Shown here: piece by piece, positions 58,726 through 64,000 of the stretch
Layout: every line of letters starts with the position of its first letter
How positions within the stretch are numbered: the stretch's first letter is position 1
From: Lentibacillus sp. Marseille-P4043
GTDB lineage: Bacteria; Bacillota; Bacilli; Bacillales; Amphibacillaceae
DNA length: 64,000 nucleotides
Assembly (NCBI RefSeq): GCF_900258515.1
Contig: NZ_LT984884.1
Coordinates: forward strand, 2,911,696 to 2,975,695
Direction: 5' to 3'
Notes under the pieces: generated by a model
Database searches by the model: none
The model's input: only the letters and a program-made list of their open reading frames with translations
What the model was told of the DNA's origin: nothing
Made by a program: the position numbers and the translations under genes

Positions 58726-58762
58726 AATAAAGAAGCCGACTTATCTCCTCAGCTTCTTTATT
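58726..58762 (-). terminator. Terminator after ymfI
   Basis: AATAAAGAAGC pairs with GCTTCTTTATT around a 15-base loop, then TTTTG on the minus strand, about 90 bases past the ymfI stop. Confidence 0.75.
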
Positions 58763-58853
58763 ATAAAGATTTTTAATGTAAATTTCCTTCATTTTGCACA
58801 AGTTTTACCATCGATTGTTTATACATGTAGGAAGCGATGCCGGCCTAAAGACG

Positions 58854-59570
58854 TTACCAACCACCATTTATTTCAATAATTTCCCCTTGAATATAGTTCG
58901 ATCGTTCATCCAGCAAAAAACTGAGAGTATGTGCAATTTCTTCTGGTTTCCCGGCCCTGTTCATAGGGATCTGGGCGATGACTTCTTCCTTTTCTGCTGG
59001 TGATAAATTCGCATTCATTTTCGTATCAATGAAGCCCGGACTAATTGCATTAACCGAGACCCCACTTGGAGCAACCTCCTTGGCCAACGATTTCACAAAA
59101 CTGTTTTGTGCTCCTTTGACCGAAGAATACATGACCTCATTACTAGCTCCAACATTTCCCCAAATCGACGTAATAAAAATAATGGAACCAAAGTGTTGTT
59201 GAATCATGGACGGCAATAGTTGCTTTGTAATGATCCAAGGTGCTTTTACATGTAAGGTTAACATGTCATCCATCTCTTCAACAGTTGTTTGTTGAAACAG
59301 GCCATAATGCGCATTACCACTAGCAAAAACAATCGCATCAACAGGAAAAACCAATTGATTGAGCAACCTATCAATCCCATTTACCGTTGCGAGGTCTGCT
59401 TGAACCTCCAGCAGAATTTGTTCTCGTTTTACGGTATTTCGCAATTGATCAATAGCTTGCTTATTTTTATGGTAATGTAAAATCAATTGGTTTCCATCTG
59501 TTGCTAAACGCTTTGCGATGGCGATCCCAATATCGCCACTTGCTCCAACAATTAGTATATTTCTCCCCAT
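58854..59570 (-). CDS. ymfI: Short-chain dehydrogenase, EF-P-modification type (YmfI)
   Basis: A 238-residue SDR enzyme. The NAD(P) loop is GASGDIGIAIAKRLA, NAxx is FASGNAHYG, and the catalytic Ser and Tyr-X3-Lys are in FITSIWG and YSSVKGAQ. In B. subtilis YmfI reduces the 5-aminopentanone on elongation factor P. It follows ymfH by 14 bases, as there; the alternative is a FabG-like ketoreductase. Confidence 0.87.
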   Translation of the reverse strand: MGRNILIVGASGDIGIAIAKRLATDGNQLILHYHKNKQAIDQLRNTVKREQILLEVQADLATVNGIDRLLNQLVFPVDAIVFASGNAHYGLFQQTTVEEMDDMLTLHVKAPWIITKQLLPSMIQQHFGSIIFITSIWGNVGASNEVMYSSVKGAQNSFVKSLAKEVAPSGVSVNAISPGFIDTKMNANLSPAEKEEVIAQIPMNRAGKPEEIAHTLSFLLDERSNYIQGEIIEINGGW

Positions 59571-59584
59571 AATATCGCCTACTC

Positions 59585-60868
59585 TTACTCCGCAACTATT
59601 TTACAAACCGATAAACGCTCAGCCTTAATCCAGTTTTGGATAAAATTATTTGCTTCATCTAACGTTAAAGACTGAATGGTTGGAATCAACTTAAACAAAT
59701 CAATTCCTACAATGTGATAGTGGATAAATTTATTGGCGATAAATTCCAAAGAGTTCATAGCCCGTAATAATTGGCCAATTTTTTTCTTTTTCATTCGCGT
59801 AAATTCTTCCTCAGTTAGTGTTGCTTTATTTGTACGCATCAGCATTTCCTTGACCTTTTCGGCAAACTGATCAGGTTCACCTGTATTACCGCCAATCAAT
59901 GAATAGCCGAAGTTTTTCTCTAAATTGGTTTCAAAATAAAAACTGGCATCAATTAGTTTTTGATCATATAACTCTTGGTAAAATGGTCCACCCTTTGAGA
60001 AATAATGGTCAATTACCATACCTTGCAATAAATCTTTCTTTAAGAATTCATCCCCACTCATTTCTTTGGCCGATTCTTTAATACCTACTGTACATTTTGG
60101 AACTGAAACTGGCATTACAATCTTATTTTCAGCCATTGCCACTTCCTCGGGCTCATGCGGATAATTTCGTTTAATTTTCTCCAGTTTAGCAAACTTTTTT
60201 TTGCTTTGATTTGTTTTGATCAATTTTGTCATCTTGTCAACGTCAAAATTTCCGGCGATAAACAATGTCATATTTTCAGGATGATAAAACGTATTGTAGC
60301 ACGTATACAAATCATCTTTCGTAATCGAATTGATCGACTCCACTGTTCCGGCAATATCAACTTTTACAGCATGTTCTTGAAACATACCTTTAATTGTTCC
60401 CATAAACGCTTGCCAATCAGGTTGATCATCATACATTTTTATCTCCTGACCAATAATCCCTTTTTCTTTCTCCACCGATTGTTCCGAGAAAAACGGATCC
60501 TGTACAAAATCAATTAACGTTTCTACATTTTTCTCGATTTGATCTGTAGCTGCAAACAAATATGCTGTTTTTGTAAACGATGTATAGGCATTGGCTGAAG
60601 CACCCTGTTTTCCAAAATCAGCGAACACATCTCGATCCTCTTTTTCAAACATCTTATGCTCTAAAAAGTGTGCGACACCTTCTGGAACTGTAACCTGCTC
60701 ATCTTGATCAATAGGTACGAACGTTTGATCAATCGAACCGTAATTCGTTGAAAAAATGCCGTACGTTTTGGCCATTTCCTGCTTCGGTAGTAAAAATATA
60801 GTTAATCCATTATCAAGTTTCTCTGAATAAATTGTCTCTTCAATATCTTGATAAGATTGCCTATTCAT
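59585..60868 (-). CDS. ymfH: M16-family zinc peptidase (YmfH)
   Basis: A 427-residue insulinase-family peptidase. The inverted zinc motif HFLEH (HxxEH) is near residue 67 in GVAHFLEHKMFEKE, with the downstream glutamate expected in EKEKGIIGQEIKMYDD. It overlaps the end of the ymfF-like gene, so the two are made together, probably as a heterodimer of active and inactive subunits. The substrate is unknown. Confidence 0.88.
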   Translation of the reverse strand: MNRQSYQDIEETIYSEKLDNGLTIFLLPKQEMAKTYGIFSTNYGSIDQTFVPIDQDEQVTVPEGVAHFLEHKMFEKEDRDVFADFGKQGASANAYTSFTKTAYLFAATDQIEKNVETLIDFVQDPFFSEQSVEKEKGIIGQEIKMYDDQPDWQAFMGTIKGMFQEHAVKVDIAGTVESINSITKDDLYTCYNTFYHPENMTLFIAGNFDVDKMTKLIKTNQSKKKFAKLEKIKRNYPHEPEEVAMAENKIVMPVSVPKCTVGIKESAKEMSGDEFLKKDLLQGMVIDHYFSKGGPFYQELYDQKLIDASFYFETNLEKNFGYSLIGGNTGEPDQFAEKVKEMLMRTNKATLTEEEFTRMKKKKIGQLLRAMNSLEFIANKFIHYHIVGIDLFKLIPTIQSLTLDEANNFIQNWIKAERLSVCKIVAE

Positions 60869-62150
60869 CCGAATTCCCCCCGTTCTTTGTTAAAAGGTAA
60901 ACCGTGTCTAATTCCAGTTTATTGGCGACATCAACAATATCTTGTTTTTTAACTTGATTAATGTCAGCGATTAATTGTTCCGGTGGCAATTTTTTGTTTC
61001 CGATTACTTGTTGATACAACATTTCAATGATTCCTTGTGGATGATCCATCGTTTCCAATAGTTGATTAACAATTAATCCTTTCGTTTCTTCGATTTCATT
61101 TTCCGCGAATTCACCTTTTTTCATAGCTTCCATTTGTAGTTCAATAATTTCTCTTGCTTGCTCATAATCCTGTGGAGCGATTCCGCTGAAGACGAGCAAT
61201 AACCCTTTATGGCTTTCAAAACGAGACGCAGCATAATATGCTAAGCTATTCTTTTCCCGAACATTGATAAAGAGTTTGGAGCTTGGAAACCCGCCAAAAA
61301 TGCCATTAAATACTTGTAATGCAAAGTAATCATCATCGGAATACGTAATATTGGTGCGATAGCCCAGATGTAGTTTTGCTTGTTGGATTGCTTGTTTTTC
61401 AATTACTGTATTCGATTCTATCCGTTCTTTTTTTGATTCTGTTTGTTGCTCGGTATGATGATCTACCTCATTTCGTCCCAATTGTGTTGTTATTTTTTCT
61501 TTGATTTCGCGGCTTTCAATATCTCCAGAAACATAAATATCCAATTGATCTTTTTCCACTACTGTTTGGTAATAGTCATATAAATTCTCAGCCGTAATGG
61601 TGTCAAGATCTTCTTGATAACCATGAACATGTAATTGGTATACTTCGTTAGCACACATTTCATCAATCAGCCTCATATTGGCGTAACTCATTTTATCATC
61701 AATGATCGCATTTATTTTTTGGTGTAATGTTTCTTTTTCTCGCGCCAAAATTCTTTCATCAAAACAGTTAGCCGTAACATTAGGCTGAAAAATAACTTCA
61801 TTTAATAGTGCAATCCCTTTATCAATTACAGAGGATTCATCAGCGATAAACTTGTCATTTGCTATTTCCAACCGAATACTAATGATATGATTATTTCCTT
61901 TTTTTCCACCGTCAATGGACAATACTGCCCCATACAAATCGTCCAGTCTTGCTTGCAAAGATGTGCTGTTTGGAAACGATTTCGTTCCTTGCTGCAATAC
62001 GTACGGAAGTAGAGCCCTTTTGGTAATTGTTTCTCTATCCAGGGGTGCTTTCAGTTTTGCTACAAAAGCAATCGTTTTATGCTTTTTGTTCGGTATGACA
62101 TGTAAATGAAATCCATTTTCTTGAAAAACTTCTTCGGCAACATTGCTCAT
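60861..62150 (-). CDS. ymfF: M16-family peptidase-like protein lacking the zinc motif (YmfF)
   Basis: A 429-residue M16-fold protein. Where the zinc motif would stand the sequence is ALLPYVLQQGTKSFPNS, with no HxxEH, so it is predicted to be inactive and to act as the partner of YmfH. The C-terminal part keeps the FGGFPSSKLFINVREKNSLAYY substrate-binding block. ATG at 62150 follows AGGAGG and replaces an upstream in-frame start. Confidence 0.87.
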   Translation of the reverse strand: MSNVAEEVFQENGFHLHVIPNKKHKTIAFVAKLKAPLDRETITKRALLPYVLQQGTKSFPNSTSLQARLDDLYGAVLSIDGGKKGNNHIISIRLEIANDKFIADESSVIDKGIALLNEVIFQPNVTANCFDERILAREKETLHQKINAIIDDKMSYANMRLIDEMCANEVYQLHVHGYQEDLDTITAENLYDYYQTVVEKDQLDIYVSGDIESREIKEKITTQLGRNEVDHHTEQQTESKKERIESNTVIEKQAIQQAKLHLGYRTNITYSDDDYFALQVFNGIFGGFPSSKLFINVREKNSLAYYAASRFESHKGLLLVFSGIAPQDYEQAREIIELQMEAMKKGEFAENEIEETKGLIVNQLLETMDHPQGIIEMLYQQVIGNKKLPPEQLIADINQVKKQDIVDVANKLELDTVYLLTKNGGNSDE

Positions 62151-62261
62151 TCGATTTCCTCCTATTTTATGTATGTTGCTAAACTTTTCCATCCTTTTTA
62201 CTATCTCAATATTAGTTTATTCTATTCTAGTTATTATTATAGGCTATTTTTACCAAAAATA

Positions 62262-62287
62262 AAAACTGACCCTTATGGATCAGTTTT
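62262..62287 (-). terminator. Terminator after nupQ-like gene
   Basis: AAAACTGATCC pairs with GGTCAGTTTT around a short loop and is followed by TATTTTT on the minus strand. Confidence 0.85.
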
Positions 62288-62306
62288 TATTTAAGACTTA
62301 ATCATT

Positions 62307-63266
62307 CTATCTGCTTCCTTTAATATATGGTACACCATTTGCTTTTGGTGCATCGGCACGTCCAATGAATCCAGCTAATGCGAGAATTGTTAGAACGTAA
62401 GGAGCAATTAGCAAATAAATTTGTGGTACGTTATCAAGGAATGGAACCCCTGCACTTATAACACTTAAGCTTTGTGCAAATCCAAAGAATAAGGCAGCTC
62501 CCATAGCACCAAGTGGATGCCATTTACCGAAAATGACCGCAGCAAGTGACATAAATCCTTGTCCAACAATCGTTGAATGTGAGAAATTTAAGGCGATTGT
62601 TAACGCAAATACTGAACCACCTAAACCACCCATCGCTCCAGAAATCATTACCGCAATATAACGCATTTTATAAACGTTTATTCCGTTTGTATCAGCTGCC
62701 ATCGGATGTTCACCAACCGCACGCAAACGTAATCCAAAAGGTGTTTTATAAAGTACATACCATGCAACAAATGCTAAGATAATGGCCAAATATGATGTTA
62801 AATACGTATGCTGGAAAAATATTGGCCCAATCACAGGAATATCGCCTAATATGGGCACATCTGTTGTATAAAACGGCTCATCGACCATATCTGTTTGTCC
62901 TTTTCCATACCATTGTTTAGTTAAAAAGACACCTAAACCAAGTGCTAAAAAGTTTATTGCCACACCACTAACAACCTGATCAGCTCGAAAGGATACAGAT
63001 GCAACAGCATGAATAATGGAAAATATTGCGGAAACAACCATTGCCACTAGAATGGAGATCCATGGTGTCCAAGCACCCAATGCATCCGAAAATGTTAAGT
63101 TAAACACAATACCAACAAAGGCACCCATTACCATTAAACCTTCGAGACCAATATTGACAACACCAGATTTTTCACTAAATACGCCACCTAACGCCGTAAA
63201 AATAAGAGGTGCTGAAAAGAACAGTGCAGGTGTAATAATGGATTGTAATAGATCAACAATTCCCAT
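62307..63266 (-). CDS. Nucleoside-type ABC transporter permease (NupQ/YufQ-like)
   Basis: A 319-residue permease of the BmpA-associated family with about eight membrane segments. The start IITPALFFSAPLIFTALGGVFSEKSGVVNIGLEGLMVMGAF is characteristic of YufQ/NupQ, which imports guanosine and related nucleosides with NupNOP. The ATG follows the stop of the partner permease directly (TAAATG). A terminator follows, so it is the last gene of the transporter operon. Confidence 0.88.
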   Translation of the reverse strand: MGIVDLLQSIITPALFFSAPLIFTALGGVFSEKSGVVNIGLEGLMVMGAFVGIVFNLTFSDALGAWTPWISILVAMVVSAIFSIIHAVASVSFRADQVVSGVAINFLALGLGVFLTKQWYGKGQTDMVDEPFYTTDVPILGDIPVIGPIFFQHTYLTSYLAIILAFVAWYVLYKTPFGLRLRAVGEHPMAADTNGINVYKMRYIAVMISGAMGGLGGSVFALTIALNFSHSTIVGQGFMSLAAVIFGKWHPLGAMGAALFFGFAQSLSVISAGVPFLDNVPQIYLLIAPYVLTILALAGFIGRADAPKANGVPYIKGSR

Positions 63267-64000
63267 TTACTTTTCCTCCTTTTTAAAGCGAAGTAATACC
63301 CAGCGAATGATGTAACTTGATGCAACAAAGAAGATAATTAACGCAATAATAATATCAACAAGTTCAGTCGGTACACCTGCAACGGTAGGCATGTTAACCG
63401 CTCCTACCTTCAATACTCCAAACAAGAACGCCGCAAGCACAACGCCAATGGCAGAATTCGCACCAAGTAGTGCAACTGCTATCCCATCAAAACCTAAATT
63501 GGTAAAACCAGACATAACGGAAATAGTTCCATACGTTCCTAGTCCTTCCATAGCCCCAGCAAGTCCCGCAAAGGCTCCAGATATAACCATTGATAAGATA
63601 ATGTTTTTACTAACGTTCATGCCAGCATATTTTGATGCATGCCGATTATAACCAACTGCTTTAATTTCATAACCAGTTGTTGTTCGATCAATAATAAACC
63701 ACATAACAGCTGCAGCAAATAATGCGATTAAAATTCCATAGTGCAGTCTGGAAAAATACGTTAAACCTTGCAACCATTCAGATGCCAATGAAGCTGTTCC
63801 AGATATCTGATCTGTCGTTTCTGCATTATCTGTTAGAACACTTCTGATTATTTCGTTTGTACAATATAACGCAATATAGTTCATCATAATCGTAACAATT
63901 ACTTCATGTACACCCAATTTTGCTTTTAGTAAACCAGGCACAAATCCCCATACTGCACCTGCAACTGCCGCAGCGATCACAGCCAACGGCAAATGTATAT
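63267..64000 (-). CDS. Nucleoside-type ABC transporter permease (NupP/YufP-like), 5' part outside window
   Basis: The C-terminal 243 or so residues of a permease of the same family as the following gene; the frame is open to the window edge, so the start lies outside. VHEVIVTIMMNYIALY and YNRHASKYAGMNVSKNIILSMVISGAFAGLAGA are typical NupP/YufP blocks. With the NupQ-like permease it forms the membrane part of a nucleoside importer; ATPase and lipoprotein genes are expected upstream. Confidence 0.87.
   Translation of the reverse strand, partial: IHLPLAVIAAAVAGAVWGFVPGLLKAKLGVHEVIVTIMMNYIALYCTNEIIRSVLTDNAETTDQISGTASLASEWLQGLTYFSRLHYGILIALFAAAVMWFIIDRTTTGYEIKAVGYNRHASKYAGMNVSKNIILSMVISGAFAGLAGAMEGLGTYGTISVMSGFTNLGFDGIAVALLGANSAIGVVLAAFLFGVLKVGAVNMPTVAGVPTELVDIIIALIIFFVASSYIIRWVLLRFKKEEK

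Larger units (their letters stand above)
58555..58853. other. Intergenic region between ymfI and ymfK
   Basis: About 300 bases that hold a solo repeat end (58673-58689), the ymfI terminator (58726-58762) and the ymfK ribosome-binding site. Otherwise nothing recognisable. Confidence 0.5.

Overview
The window is an AT-rich chromosomal segment from an endospore-forming member of the Bacillaceae. Sporulation genes (tlp, sirA, spoVK, cotE, ricA, spoVS, ymdB) lie among housekeeping genes, and most of the gene order matches the Bacillus subtilis stretch ymfF...recA...mutSL...glnRA...lexA...tkt...citB...parEC, read backwards here. The divergence and the fused OpuF-type osmolyte transporter point to the halotolerant Virgibacillus/Oceanobacillus/Lentibacillus group; that placement is inference. 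I see no rRNA, tRNA, CRISPR array or prophage.

Layout. 1-3 kb: the start of a dynamin-like GTPase, an orphan pair of oligopeptide-type ABC permeases and a CBS-domain protein. 3-10.7 kb: a TetR-controlled acyl-CoA/leucine catabolic operon (yngJ-yngI-accC-yngHB-yngF-yngE type). Its acyl-CoA synthetase carries an in-frame stop at codon 19, and the HMG-CoA lyase gene usual between yngHB and yngF is absent. 10.8-15.3 kb: topoisomerase IV (parE-parC) with a LexA-like box inside its promoter. 15.7-18.7 kb: OpuF-type compatible-solute transporter plus a CoA-binding protein. 18.9-23.3 kb: plsY, folE2, yidD, yneR on +, and yneQ, yneP, tlp, a small FbpB-like gene and yneN on -. 23.4-30.4 kb: aconitase, a PAS histidine kinase, yneK, and a cytochrome c maturation cluster (ccdA, yneI, ccdC) holding a lone mrpB-like gene. 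30.5-35.5 kb: yneF, sirA, tkt, ynzC, yneB, a 31-residue membrane peptide and lexA, with SOS boxes. 35.5-42.7 kb: glnRA, ynbB, hflX, spoVK, hfq, miaA, dps. 42.7-54.8 kb: mutL, mutS, cotE, ricA, miaB, spoVS, ymdB, rny, recA. 54.9-64 kb: cinA, pgsA, rodZ, ymfK, ymfI, two M16 peptidase-like proteins and two nucleoside-type ABC permeases, the last cut by the window edge.

How the parts fit. DNA damage control joins several loci: lexA, the small membrane peptide, recA and probably parEC carry LexA-type boxes. Nitrogen control is seen as two GlnR boxes before glnRA. The catabolic operon has a TetR-type operator and a possible CcpA site.

The least ordinary elements are: a family of short dispersed repeats with 17-bp ends and a 3-bp target duplication at each of three copies (a MITE-like element); the 31-residue peptide that takes the place of the SOS division inhibitor YneA; the interrupted acyl-CoA synthetase; a small basic-protein gene whose only plausible start is ATT; and the mrpB-like gene inside the ccd cluster.
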